64,000 nucleotides of DNA, taken from an uncultured Lutibacter sp. GTDB taxonomy: Bacteria > Bacteroidota > Bacteroidia > Flavobacteriales > Flavobacteriaceae. The position numbers and the translations under genes are program-made. Position 1 is the stretch's first letter. Every line of letters begins with the position of its first letter. Location: NCBI RefSeq assembly GCF_947493565.1, contig NZ_CANLRG010000003.1:186001-250000 (forward strand). Reading direction: 5' to 3'. The notes beneath the pieces were generated by a model. That model saw only the letters and a list, made by a program, of their open reading frames with translations. It did no database searches and was not told where the DNA came from. Below, one piece after another: positions 9,455 through 18,285 of the stretch.

Positions 9455-9763
9455 TAGAAATATTATTTTAAAAAATATTCACAAATGTAATAATCAAAAC
9501 TTAAAATTTAGATGAATTATTAAAAAGTTTTGAAATAACCTTAATTAAGTTACTTAAATAAATAGTGTTGCTTATTTTTTTACAAAAATTTGATAAAATT
9601 TCAATTTCAAAAATTACAATTTTAATAAGTTGAAAATTACATTCTAAACTATTGAATATTACTTTGAAAACACTTTAATTTAATTGTTTAAACTACAGTG
9701 AAAAGCCTTTAAAATAATTTAAATTTAATGTAGCATATAGTACTACTTTAAACTTTAAATCTC
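9455..9763. other. AT-rich intergenic region
   Basis: About 310 bases between the divergent sucC gene and a tiny plus-strand ORF. It is composed almost entirely of A/T runs. I see no open frame of note, no clear hairpin terminator and no exact TAnnTTTG promoter box. Confidence 0.6.
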
Positions 9764-9904
9764 ATGAAAAAAATCTTTTTAAAATCCGTTATTTTAACCC
9801 CTGCTCTACTATTATCTGCTGCAATACTTTTAGTTTTTACAGCTTCATACATTGGTTACATTAACTTAATTTTCAGATTATTTACTCAACAAATTTATAA
9901 TTAA
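9764..9904 (+). CDS. Putative 46-residue single-pass membrane peptide
   Basis: An ATG frame encoding 46 residues. It starts MKKIFLKSVILTPALL, continues as one hydrophobic helix (about residues 8-30) and ends in a short polar tail, FTQQIYN. Lys residues at the start suggest the N-terminus stays inside. I do not recognise a family. Support is its plausible composition and its isolated position ahead of the DUF5916 gene; the frame is short enough to be chance. Confidence 0.35.
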   Translation: MKKIFLKSVILTPALLLSAAILLVFTASYIGYINLIFRLFTQQIYN

Positions 9905-10019
9905 ATTATTTTCATAAAACAATACCATTAACTCATTATTAACATTTATTTATGATTGGTTACAAAATATGTTAAATATTTTAGCATAATTATTTTACAT
10001 AATAGAACTATCATAGTTT

Positions 10020-12428
10020 ATGAAAAATTTTTTTTGGCTTTTTGCCATATTTTATAGCATCCTTATTTCAGCACAAGAAAATAAAAAAAATTTAATTACT
10101 AGACGAATTACTACACCTCCAAAAATAGATGGCGTTTTGAATGATGATGCTTGGTTTGGAGCACAAATAGCAAAAGACTTTGTGATGTTTAGACCTGGAA
10201 ATGGTGATAAAGAATATCCTGGAAAAAAGACAGAAGTTAAAGTTGTATATGATGATGAAGCCATTTATTTTGGGGCTTTTTTATATGATGATGATATAAA
10301 AAATATTGCTTTTGAATCTGCAACTAGAGATAATTTTGCTCAGGTTGATTGGTTTGGAATTATGTTAAATCCATTAAATGATGGACAGAATGATACCGAA
10401 TTTTTTATTCAAGCAACAGGAAACCAAGGTGATGCCAAAGCTACCATTAATAATGAAGATTTTAGTTGGAACAGTGTTTGGGAAAGTGCTGTAAAGCTTG
10501 ATGATGAAAAATGGGTAGTTGAAGTAAAAATACCATATTCCGCCTTGCGTTTTTCAAACCAAGAAATCCAAACTTGGGGGTTAAATTTTCACAGAAGAAT
10601 ACAAAATACTAAAGAACAATTTGTATGGAATCCTATTGACAAAACCAAAGGTAATATTCAACAATATGCTGGAATTTTAAAAGGTATTTCCAATATTTCT
10701 CCTCCTATTAGATTAAGTTTTTCTCCCTACTCTTCAATTGCTTTCACTACTTATGATGGTGAAAATGAAGTTAATACTAGCTTAGGAATGGATGTTAAAT
10801 ACGGAATTAGTGAAAGCTTTACTTTAGATGCTACTTTAATTCCAGATTTTGGTCAAACTGCTTTTGATGATGTAACCTTAAATTTAGGACCTTTTGAACA
10901 GCAATATTCTGAAAAAAGAGCTTTTTTTACAGAAGGGACAGAATTGTTTAGCAAAGGAAACTTATTCTATTCTCGAAGAGTTGGAAATTCTCCTTCTACT
11001 TATGTTGAGGAAGAAGAATTACTCGAAAATGAAGAAATTTTAGAAGCACCTTCAAATGTTAAAATGTTAAATGCTTTAAAAATTTCAGGAAGAACAAAAA
11101 ATGGACTAGGCATTGGCTTTTTTAATGCAATTACCGAAAAAACCGTTACAAGGATACAAGATAAAAATACGCAAGAAGTTAGAGAAGTTATAACCGAACC
11201 TTTTGCTAATTATAACGTACTCGTTTTAGATCAACAATTCAACAAAAATTCATCTGTAAGCTTTATCAACACAAATGTTTTCAGAGAAGGATCTTTTAGA
11301 GATGCCAATGTTTCAGCACTACTTTTTGACCTCACCAATAAAGCAAATATTTTTAAAATTGAAGGTGGTGTTGGTATGAGTTATATAAACGAGTTTGGCG
11401 AAAAAACAAATGGCTTTTTTACCGATATTGCTTTTAGAGAAATTAGTGGTAACTGGCAATGGGGAATTGAACACCACTTAGAAGATAAAAAGTTTAATAA
11501 AAATGATTTAGGCTTTCAAAGAAGAAATAATTTTAGCAATTTTGAGTCTTACATAAGCTATAGGGTTTTTGAACCTACTGAAAAATTTGATGATTATCGC
11601 ATTACTTTTTGGGCTGACTTAGATTATCTGTACAAACCCAATAAATATACCAGTAACTCTGTTGGGGTTAATTATAATTTTTACACCAAAAAAACAAAAC
11701 TTGCCTTTGGTGGTAATTTTCAAACAATTATAGGAAATGAATATGATTATTATGAACCTAGAGTTGAAAATCGCTATTATAAAAAACCTGGAAGAATTGC
11801 TTCAAATCAATGGATTTCTACTGATTACAGGAAAAAATTTGCCATAGATGCCAACATCTTTATTTCTAAAAGAATAAATGATGATAACTATTTTATCAAT
11901 ACTGGTTTTTCCCCACGTTTTAGAGTAAATGATAAATTATCCTTTGTTTATCAATTAGAATATTCAAAAGATACCAACGATAAAGGATACGTGAATGATT
12001 TGGAAGATGGAACTATTATTTTTGGAAAAAGAGATACCAAATCTATTACAAATGCTATATCTGGAAAATATAATTTCAGTATTAAATCAGCTCTTAACCT
12101 TACATTCCGTCACTATTGGTCACCTGTTGAATATAAAACTCAGTTTTATTTACTAGAAGAAGATGGTATTTTAACTGAAAGTGATTATACGGCAAATCAC
12201 GATATTAATTATAATATTTGGAATTTTGACTTAAGCTACACTTGGGAGTTTGCTCCTGGAAGTCAACTGGTTGCATTATACAGAAATTCAATTTTTAATG
12301 AAGATGATTTATCTCATTTAAAATTTAAAGAAAACTTAGACAACCTTTTTAAAGAGCCTGTAGTTAATAATATTTCTTTAAAGCTTATCTATTATTTAGA
12401 TTATAACAAACTTAAAACTTGGTTGTAA
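10020..12428 (+). CDS. DUF5916 outer-membrane protein with CBM9-like N-terminal domain
   Basis: An 802-residue exported protein. The signal peptide covers about residues 1-18 (ending LISAQ). A CBM9-like sugar-binding-fold domain follows (about 25-215, with PPKIDGVLNDDAWFGA and VKIPYSALRFS). The rest is DUF5916, predicted as an outer-membrane beta barrel, with alternating aromatic strands to the C-terminus and NLGPFEQQYSEKRAFFTEG as a family landmark. Related proteins in Bacteroidetes are often called hydrolases, but I see no catalytic motif. It is followed 42 bases later by a LolD-like ATPase. Confidence 0.85.
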   Translation: MKNFFWLFAIFYSILISAQENKKNLITRRITTPPKIDGVLNDDAWFGAQIAKDFVMFRPGNGDKEYPGKKTEVKVVYDDEAIYFGAFLYDDDIKNIAFESATRDNFAQVDWFGIMLNPLNDGQNDTEFFIQATGNQGDAKATINNEDFSWNSVWESAVKLDDEKWVVEVKIPYSALRFSNQEIQTWGLNFHRRIQNTKEQFVWNPIDKTKGNIQQYAGILKGISNISPPIRLSFSPYSSIAFTTYDGENEVNTSLGMDVKYGISESFTLDATLIPDFGQTAFDDVTLNLGPFEQQYSEKRAFFTEGTELFSKGNLFYSRRVGNSPSTYVEEEELLENEEILEAPSNVKMLNALKISGRTKNGLGIGFFNAITEKTVTRIQDKNTQEVREVITEPFANYNVLVLDQQFNKNSSVSFINTNVFREGSFRDANVSALLFDLTNKANIFKIEGGVGMSYINEFGEKTNGFFTDIAFREISGNWQWGIEHHLEDKKFNKNDLGFQRRNNFSNFESYISYRVFEPTEKFDDYRITFWADLDYLYKPNKYTSNSVGVNYNFYTKKTKLAFGGNFQTIIGNEYDYYEPRVENRYYKKPGRIASNQWISTDYRKKFAIDANIFISKRINDDNYFINTGFSPRFRVNDKLSFVYQLEYSKDTNDKGYVNDLEDGTIIFGKRDTKSITNAISGKYNFSIKSALNLTFRHYWSPVEYKTQFYLLEEDGILTESDYTANHDINYNIWNFDLSYTWEFAPGSQLVALYRNSIFNEDDLSHLKFKENLDNLFKEPVVNNISLKLIYYLDYNKLKTWL

Positions 12429-12469
12429 GTTTAATTTAATTGTGTATTTTCACAACATTAATTTACACT

Positions 12470-13168
12470 ATGATTGAAGCAAAAAATATTCACAAATTTT
12501 ATGGCGATTTAGAAGTTTTAAAAGGTGTTAGTTTATCTATAAAAAAAGGAGAAATAGTAGCTATAGTTGGTCCGTCTGGAGCAGGTAAAACAACTTTGCT
12601 ACAAATTTTAGGAACTTTAGACAAACCACATTTAAACAAAACTTCAACACTATCAATAAACACTACAGACTTATTAAATTTAAAAGACAAAAATTTATCA
12701 AAGTTTAGAAATAAACATATTGGTTTTATATTTCAATTTCACCAATTACTACCAGAATTTACTGCTTTGGAAAATGTGTGTATTCCAGCCTATATAGGAG
12801 GTCAACAAAAAAAAGAAACGGAAGTAAAAGCAAAAGAACTTTTAAGCTTTTTAGGTTTATCTGAAAGAATGAACCATAAACCCAACGAACTTTCAGGTGG
12901 TGAACAGCAACGGGTTGCGGTTGCAAGAGCCTTAATTAACAACCCCGATGTGATTTTTGCTGATGAACCTAGTGGAAATTTAGATTCCGCTTCTGCAAAA
13001 AATTTACACGAATTATTTTTTGAACTTCGCAATAAATTCAATCAAACTTTTGTGATAGTTACTCATAATTCTGAACTAGCAAATATGGCTGATCGTAAAT
13101 TAGAAATGAAGGATGGACTTATTGTTGCAAAAACAAAATTATCAAACCTTCACAGCAATCAAAGTTAG
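12470..13168 (+). CDS. lolD: ABC transporter ATP-binding protein, LolD type
   Basis: A 232-residue cytoplasmic ATPase of the LolD/MacB group, which powers lipoprotein release or periplasmic mechanotransmission together with FtsX-fold permeases. Walker A is GPSGAGKTT, the signature [15 protein letters not shown], Walker [13 protein letters not shown] and the H-loop VTHNSEL. The ATG at 12470 gives the standard [12 protein letters not shown] opening; an upstream frame from 12440 adds ten unusual residues. A LolC/E-like permease lies separately at 48.7 kb, and they may work together. The lolD name rests on similarity, not context. Confidence 0.85.
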   Translation: MIEAKNIHKFYGDLEVLKGVSLSIKKGEIVAIVGPSGAGKTTLLQILGTLDKPHLNKTSTLSINTTDLLNLKDKNLSKFRNKHIGFIFQFHQLLPEFTALENVCIPAYIGGQQKKETEVKAKELLSFLGLSERMNHKPNELSGGEQQRVAVARALINNPDVIFADEPSGNLDSASAKNLHELFFELRNKFNQTFVIVTHNSELANMADRKLEMKDGLIVAKTKLSNLHSNQS

Positions 13169-13209
13169 CTTGGTACTCACAAAATAAGTTTTCAATTTTA
13201 AAATAAAAA

Positions 13210-13950
13210 ATGATTAAAATAGGAATTATAAGTGCAATGCAAGAAGAAATTCAAGCACTTTTAAACGAACTTAAGAACGTTACAACTACAGAAAAAGGAA
13301 TGAGAACTTATTTTTCTGGAACCCTATTTAATAAAAAAGTGGTATTGGTATTTTCTCGTTGGGGTAAAGTAGCTTCTGCAGTAACAACAACACAACTTAT
13401 TAATGACTTTGATGTTGATGAAATTATTTTTACTGGTGTAGCCGGAGCTATTAATTCAAAATTAAATATTGGAGATATTGTTTTGGGCAAAAACTTATAC
13501 CAACATGATATGGATGCCAGTCCACTATTTGAAAAATTTGAAATTCCTATTTTAAGAAAAAAATATTTAGAAACATCCAACACAAAGCAACTTTTAAAAG
13601 CCGCCAACAATTTTTTAAATTCGTATCATCAATTCATAACTGTTCATGATGCTTTAAAATTTCAAATTACTCAGCCAAAAGTAATTGAAGGAGATATTGC
13701 TAGTGGAGATCAATTTATTTCATCTATTGAAAAAATAAAACAATTAAATAATTGGTTGCCTTCGGCATGTTGTGTTGAAATGGAAGGTGCTGCTGTTGCC
13801 CAAGTTTGTTATGAATATCAAATTCCCTTCTCAATCATTAGAATAATTTCTGATAAAGCAAATGACAATGCAACCATAGATTTTCCAAAATTTGCCAATA
13901 CTATAGCCAGTCATTATGCTTTAGGGATTTTAAAAAACTATTTTGCATAA
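13210..13950 (+). CDS. mtn: 5'-methylthioadenosine/S-adenosylhomocysteine nucleosidase
   Basis: Hydrolyses MTA and SAH to adenine plus the thioribose or ribosyl-homocysteine sugar, in the SAM recycling route. The protein has 246 residues. Family landmarks are GIISAMQEEIQALL at the start, FTGVAGAINSKLNIGDIV, CCVEMEGAAVAQVC with the substrate-binding Met-Glu pair, and IRIISDKAND with the catalytic Asp. It is about 15 residues longer than E. coli Pfs through an insertion around residues 130-150. Confidence 0.94.
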   Translation: MIKIGIISAMQEEIQALLNELKNVTTTEKGMRTYFSGTLFNKKVVLVFSRWGKVASAVTTTQLINDFDVDEIIFTGVAGAINSKLNIGDIVLGKNLYQHDMDASPLFEKFEIPILRKKYLETSNTKQLLKAANNFLNSYHQFITVHDALKFQITQPKVIEGDIASGDQFISSIEKIKQLNNWLPSACCVEMEGAAVAQVCYEYQIPFSIIRIISDKANDNATIDFPKFANTIASHYALGILKNYFA

Positions 13951-13974
13951 ATTACTTGTAATTTAATATCTTTG
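13942..13974 (+). promoter_or_regulatory. Promoter for batA and the dihydroorotase-like gene
   Basis: TTTG (13942-13945), 21 bases, then TATCTTTG (13967-13974), matching the Bacteroidetes consensus at both elements. The -33 box lies inside the last codons of mtn. The ATG of the BatA gene is 18 bases downstream of the -7 box. Confidence 0.7.
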
Positions 13975-13991
13975 AAAAATCTTTTTGAACA

Positions 13992-15950
13992 ATGCAGTTT
14001 AAGCATCCGGAAATTTTATACGCACTTTTTTTAGTAATTATTCCAATAATTGTTCATTTATTTCAATTACAAAAATTTGCAAAAGTTCCTTTTACTAATG
14101 TTAAATTTTTAAAAAAAATTGAACAACAAACTCGCAAAAGTGCTCGGTTAAAAAAGTGGTTAACTTTAATTACTCGAATTTTAGCCTTTAGCTGTATAAT
14201 TATCGCTTTTTCACAACCTTACTTTTCAAAGTACACAACTCAACAAAATTTTGAAACCAGTATTTATTTAGATAATTCGTATAGCATGCAAGCTAAAGGA
14301 GAATCGGGTGAGCTCTTAAAAAGCATTGCACAAGAGATTATTGAAAATACTCATCAAAAAAATAACAGAATATCAATACTTACCAATGATAATTATTTCA
14401 AAGGTTTAGATGAAACCAGTTTAAAAAATAACCTTATTTCTATCAAATATTCTCCATATAAAATTGATTTAAATACTGTTTTATTGAAATTAAACCAAGT
14501 AAATTCTAACCAACCTAACACCATACATAAGTCAATTTTAATTTCTGATTTTCAGAAATTTAATTTAAACAACAAATTAAACTTTACATCCAATAACACT
14601 TCAACAAATTTATTAAAAGTAACTCCCAAAAATAACATTAACTTTTTTATTGATAGTGTATACGTTGAAGACAACTTATTAACAGACTTAACAATTAATG
14701 CAATTATTAAATGTACCAAAAATACTTCTGAAAAAATTACTGTTTCTCTTTTTAATAATTCAACTTTAATTGGTAAAACAACCGCTGTTTTTAGTAATTC
14801 AAATAAAAGTACTATTGAATTTAGTGTTAAAAAAGAACAAAATTTTAATGGCAAATTAACACTTCAGGATTCTAGTTTAGAATTTGATAACGATTTCTTT
14901 TTTACCATTACAAATCCCGAAAAAATAAATGTATTAACCATTGGAGAAAACTCTTCATTTTTGAAAAAAATTTATACCCTTGATGAATTTAATTATAAGC
15001 ATCAAACTATACAACAGATAAATTATAACATTTTTAATCATCAACATTTAATTATTTTAAATGAATTAGTTTCAATTCCAACACAATTAATAAGTAGTTT
15101 ACAACAATATTTTAATACTGGAGGAAATATTGTAGTAATTCCTTCAAAAGATAGCGAAATAGCCACTTATAATAATTTATTAAATAAATTAGCTTTAGGC
15201 TCTATAGGTTCAAAAATTGAAAATGAACATTTTGTAACAACCATTAATTATGAGCATCCAATTGTAAAAAATGTATTTGAAAAACGAATCTCAAATTTTA
15301 AATATCCTAAAACCTCGTTACAATACTCAACCAACTTACTCAATAGTACAGCTGTTGTAAATTTAGATTCTAACAAGCCTTTTGTTTCATCAAGCACCAC
15401 AAACAATAGTTCATTTTATTTATTTAATTCTCCATTAAACATCAATATTTCAAACTTTATACAATCTCCTTTAGTTGTGCCTATTTTTTACAACTTTGCC
15501 AAACATAGTTTACAACCCACTAATTTGTATTATTATATCACTTCAGAAAATGAAATTCCAATTTATTCAACTATTGGAAAAGATCAAATACTTAAAATGT
15601 CTAATGGTGATACTGAATTTATTCCGCTTCAAAATGCGTTTCAAAATAAAGTAATTTTAAACTTACAAAACCAAATTTTAAAAAGTGGTTTTTATTCGGT
15701 TTCATATAACAATTCCAAGATTAAAACACTGGCATTCAACTATCCAAAACAAGAAAGCGAACTTGAATATTTAGATTTACAAAAATTATCAAATAACAAT
15801 CCAAACGTTGAGGTAACAACTTCTACAGAACAAGTTTTTGATGAAATTTCCAATCAAGGGAAAATCAATTGGCTTTTTAAATGGTTTTTAGCATTTTCTA
15901 TACTATTTTTGTTTCTTGAAATGCTTATATTAAAATATTTCAACATATGA
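13992..15950 (+). CDS. BatA domain-containing membrane protein
   Basis: A 652-residue inner-membrane protein. The N-terminal BatA domain carries two transmembrane segments (about residues 7-25 and 58-77), with the typical basic linker LKKIEQQTRKSARLKKWL. A von Willebrand A-like region follows, containing the MIDAS-like YLDNSYSMQAKG (about residues 96-107). The middle is Asn- and Ser-rich, and a C-terminal transmembrane helix lies at about 630-648. Similar proteins are standalone relatives of the aerotolerance (Bat) genes; the actual function is unknown. The stop overlaps the next start by ATGA, indicating translational coupling. Confidence 0.85.
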   Translation: MQFKHPEILYALFLVIIPIIVHLFQLQKFAKVPFTNVKFLKKIEQQTRKSARLKKWLTLITRILAFSCIIIAFSQPYFSKYTTQQNFETSIYLDNSYSMQAKGESGELLKSIAQEIIENTHQKNNRISILTNDNYFKGLDETSLKNNLISIKYSPYKIDLNTVLLKLNQVNSNQPNTIHKSILISDFQKFNLNNKLNFTSNNTSTNLLKVTPKNNINFFIDSVYVEDNLLTDLTINAIIKCTKNTSEKITVSLFNNSTLIGKTTAVFSNSNKSTIEFSVKKEQNFNGKLTLQDSSLEFDNDFFFTITNPEKINVLTIGENSSFLKKIYTLDEFNYKHQTIQQINYNIFNHQHLIILNELVSIPTQLISSLQQYFNTGGNIVVIPSKDSEIATYNNLLNKLALGSIGSKIENEHFVTTINYEHPIVKNVFEKRISNFKYPKTSLQYSTNLLNSTAVVNLDSNKPFVSSSTTNNSSFYLFNSPLNINISNFIQSPLVVPIFYNFAKHSLQPTNLYYYITSENEIPIYSTIGKDQILKMSNGDTEFIPLQNAFQNKVILNLQNQILKSGFYSVSYNNSKIKTLAFNYPKQESELEYLDLQKLSNNNPNVEVTTSTEQVFDEISNQGKINWLFKWFLAFSILFLFLEMLILKYFNI

Positions 15951-17200
15951 ATGTACTCTTAAAATCTGCAATAATTATTGATAGTTCTAGTCCGTTTCAC
16001 CTCCAAACTAAAGATCTTTTAATTGAAAATGGAAAAATTACTCAAATAGAAGATTCTTTAAAAAACACGAAGAATTATAAAGAAATAAATATAGAAAACC
16101 TTCATATTTCACAAGGTTGGTTCGATTCAAGTGTATGTTTTGGAGAGCCTGGTTTTGAAGAACGTGAAACCATTGAAAATGGTTTAATTACTGCTGCAAA
16201 AAGTGGTTTTACTGCCGTAGCAGTTAACCCAAATACCTATCCAATAGTTGATAACAAATCTGCGATTGAATTTCTTAAAAATAAAGGAGCTAATTTTGCA
16301 ACTAGCTTATACCCTATTGGAGCCTTAACCAAAGGAGCTAAAAGTGATGATATTGCAGAATTATTTGATATGCAAAACTCTGGAGCTATTGCTTTTGGAG
16401 ACTATAATAAACCTATCAACAATGCTAACTTATTAAAAATTGGTTTACAATATGCTCAAAATTTTGATGGTTTAATTTTAAGTTTCCCTCAAGACAATTC
16501 TATAGCTACTTCTGGTTTAGTTAATGAAGAAGTAAATAGTACTAAATTAGGATTGAAAGGAATTCCTGCTTTAGCTGAAGAACTACAAATTGCAAGAGAT
16601 TTATTTTTGTTAGAATACACCGGTGGAAAATTACATATCCCAACCATTTCTACAAAAAAATCAGTAAAACTTATTAAAGAAGCTAAAAAGAAAGGACTAA
16701 ATGTTACTTGCAGTGTTTCCGCTCATCATTTGGCATTAACAGATGAAGAATTACATCACTTTGATTCTAATACAAAAGTACTACCTCCTTTAAGAACTTT
16801 AAAAGATACTAAAGCCTTAATTAAAGGTTTAAATGAAGGAACAATTGATATGGTTACAAGTGACCACAACCCCATTGATATTGAACATAAAAAAGTAGAA
16901 TATGAGAGTGCTAAATTTGGAACTATTGGATTAGAAAGTTTATTTGGCGCTTTAAATAACATTATAAATTTAGACGTATTAATCAAAGCTTTAACTTCGA
17001 ATCCAAGAACACGATTTGGGATTGATAATACCTCAATAAATATTGGGAAAAAGGCAAATCTAACATTATTTAACCCTCAACATAATTATAGTTTTAAAGA
17101 AGAAAATATACTTTCTACGTCAAAAAACTCTATCTTTTTAAACAAACTTATGAATGGGAAAGTTTATGGTGTAATTTCAAATAATAAAATGGTACTTTAA
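15947..17200 (+). CDS. Dihydroorotase-like protein lacking metal-binding histidines
   Basis: A 417-residue amidohydrolase-fold protein clearly homologous to class I dihydroorotase (PyrC type), as shown by AVNPNTYPIVDNKSAI, GIPALAEELQIARD, KVLPPLRTLKDTKALIKGL and TSDHNP. The usual Asp-x-His-x-His metal motif is D60-S-S-V-C64, so both His are replaced. The His of the usual HxxHxST motif is Thr233 (HIPTIST), and the expected His of the middle strand is missing in LSFPQDNS near 180. Retained are the Asp at GDY152 and the Asp of TSDHNP. It is probably not a working dihydroorotase; inactive homologues elsewhere are structural partners of aspartate carbamoyltransferase. It overlaps the BatA gene by four bases. 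Confidence 0.88.
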   Translation: MNVLLKSAIIIDSSSPFHLQTKDLLIENGKITQIEDSLKNTKNYKEINIENLHISQGWFDSSVCFGEPGFEERETIENGLITAAKSGFTAVAVNPNTYPIVDNKSAIEFLKNKGANFATSLYPIGALTKGAKSDDIAELFDMQNSGAIAFGDYNKPINNANLLKIGLQYAQNFDGLILSFPQDNSIATSGLVNEEVNSTKLGLKGIPALAEELQIARDLFLLEYTGGKLHIPTISTKKSVKLIKEAKKKGLNVTCSVSAHHLALTDEELHHFDSNTKVLPPLRTLKDTKALIKGLNEGTIDMVTSDHNPIDIEHKKVEYESAKFGTIGLESLFGALNNIINLDVLIKALTSNPRTRFGIDNTSINIGKKANLTLFNPQHNYSFKEENILSTSKNSIFLNKLMNGKVYGVISNNKMVL

Positions 17201-17235
17201 ATAGAATAATTACTTCAACTAAAAAATATATTAAA

Positions 17236-17565
17236 ATGGAAAATTTCACAGTTAAAGAAGGTAAAACAATGGCAATTATAAGTTACATTACTTGGATAGG
17301 TACTTTAATTGCGTTTATTATGAATAATGATAAAAGAAACTCCTTTGCTTCTTTTCACATCAGACAAACTATAGGGCTAACCGTATTTTATGTGGTAAAT
17401 ATATTTATTATTGGAAGGTTTGGAGGTTACTGGATTTCAGGTCCTATCAGCCTAATTTTATTTGTATTTTGGATTATTGGACTTGTTGGAGCTGCACAAG
17501 GTGAAGAGAAAAAGATACCTTTAATTGGAGATTTATTTCAAGATTGGTTTAAAGGAATTGCGTAA
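17236..17565 (+). CDS. DUF4870-like small membrane protein
   Basis: A 109-residue protein with about three hydrophobic segments (residues 12-27, 45-63 and 68-88). The pattern matches DUF4870/Tic20-like proteins: an opening KTMAIISYITWIGTLIAF, then NDKRNSFASFHIRQTIGL and a C-terminal amphipathic tail. Function is not known. The last codons overlap the -33 box of the next gene's promoter, and a terminator follows. Confidence 0.75.
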   Translation: MENFTVKEGKTMAIISYITWIGTLIAFIMNNDKRNSFASFHIRQTIGLTVFYVVNIFIIGRFGGYWISGPISLILFVFWIIGLVGAAQGEEKKIPLIGDLFQDWFKGIA

Positions 17566-17588
17566 TCATATATTAAAACTTACTTTTG
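17558..17588 (+). promoter_or_regulatory. Promoter for the carboxylesterase gene
   Basis: TTG (17558-17560), exactly 20 bases, then TACTTTTG (17581-17588). The start point would be about 17593, inside the left arm of the terminator of the preceding gene, so the terminator hairpin would be partly lost from the new transcript. Confidence 0.65.
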
Positions 17589-17614
17589 AAGTCGTGCCAA
17601 ACAGCACGACTTTT
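17589..17614 (+). terminator. Terminator of the DUF4870-like gene
   Basis: A perfect 9-bp stem AAGTCGTGC/GCACGACTT (17589-17597 with 17604-17612) and 6-base loop followed by TTTT. The GC content of the stem stands out in this AT-rich sequence. It directly abuts the -7 box of the next gene. Confidence 0.8.
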
Positions 17615-17624
17615 ATATTACTTT

Positions 17625-18278
17625 ATGAAAAAATTATCACTCGACTATATCTCAAGAGAACCTAATCAAATTACAGAAAACACTCCGCTATTAATTTTAT
17701 TACATGGGTACGGTAGCAACGAAGAAGATTTATTTTCTTTTGCTACTGAGCTACCAGAAGAGTTAATTATTATAAGTGCGCGTGCCCCTCAAAATTTAGG
17801 CTTTGGAAGCTATTCTTGGTATACTATAAATTTTACAGCTGATGCTGGTAAGTTTTCAGATATCCCAGAAGCAATTTCAGCGAGAGATTTGATTTCCTCT
17901 TTTATAGATGAAATTCAGAATGAATATAAAATAACTCCTGAAAAAACATTTTTATTAGGGTTCAGCCAAGGAACCATATTAAGTTATGCTGTAGCTTTAA
18001 ATTATCCTGAAAAAGTTCAAAAAATTATTGCTTTAAGTGGTTATGTAAACCCAGAGTTACTACCATCTGATTTGACTTTAAAAGATTATTCTAAATTAGA
18101 TTTCTTTATTTCACACGGAACTGTAGATCAAGTAATTCCTGTAGAATGGGCAAACAAATCACCTCAGTTTTTAAATCAATTAAAAATTAAAAATAGTTAT
18201 CAAGAATATCCAGTAGGACATGGAGTAGCTCCCCAAAACTTTTTTGATTTTAAAAAATGGATTGAGGAGCGTATTTAA
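17625..18278 (+). CDS. Phospholipase/carboxylesterase family alpha/beta hydrolase
   Basis: A 217-residue cytoplasmic esterase of the acyl-protein-thioesterase-like family. The oxyanion region is LLHGYGSNEED, the nucleophile motif GFSQGTILSY (Gly-x-Ser-x-Gly), the acid is in SHGTVDQVIPV and the catalytic His is in VGHGVAP. I use the ATG at 17625, after the upstream terminator; an in-frame extension to 17586 would start within that hairpin. The natural substrate is unknown. It converges on the TlpA-like gene. Confidence 0.88.
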   Translation: MKKLSLDYISREPNQITENTPLLILLHGYGSNEEDLFSFATELPEELIIISARAPQNLGFGSYSWYTINFTADAGKFSDIPEAISARDLISSFIDEIQNEYKITPEKTFLLGFSQGTILSYAVALNYPEKVQKIIALSGYVNPELLPSDLTLKDYSKLDFFISHGTVDQVIPVEWANKSPQFLNQLKIKNSYQEYPVGHGVAPQNFFDFKKWIEERI

Positions 18279-18285
18279 TTAATTT

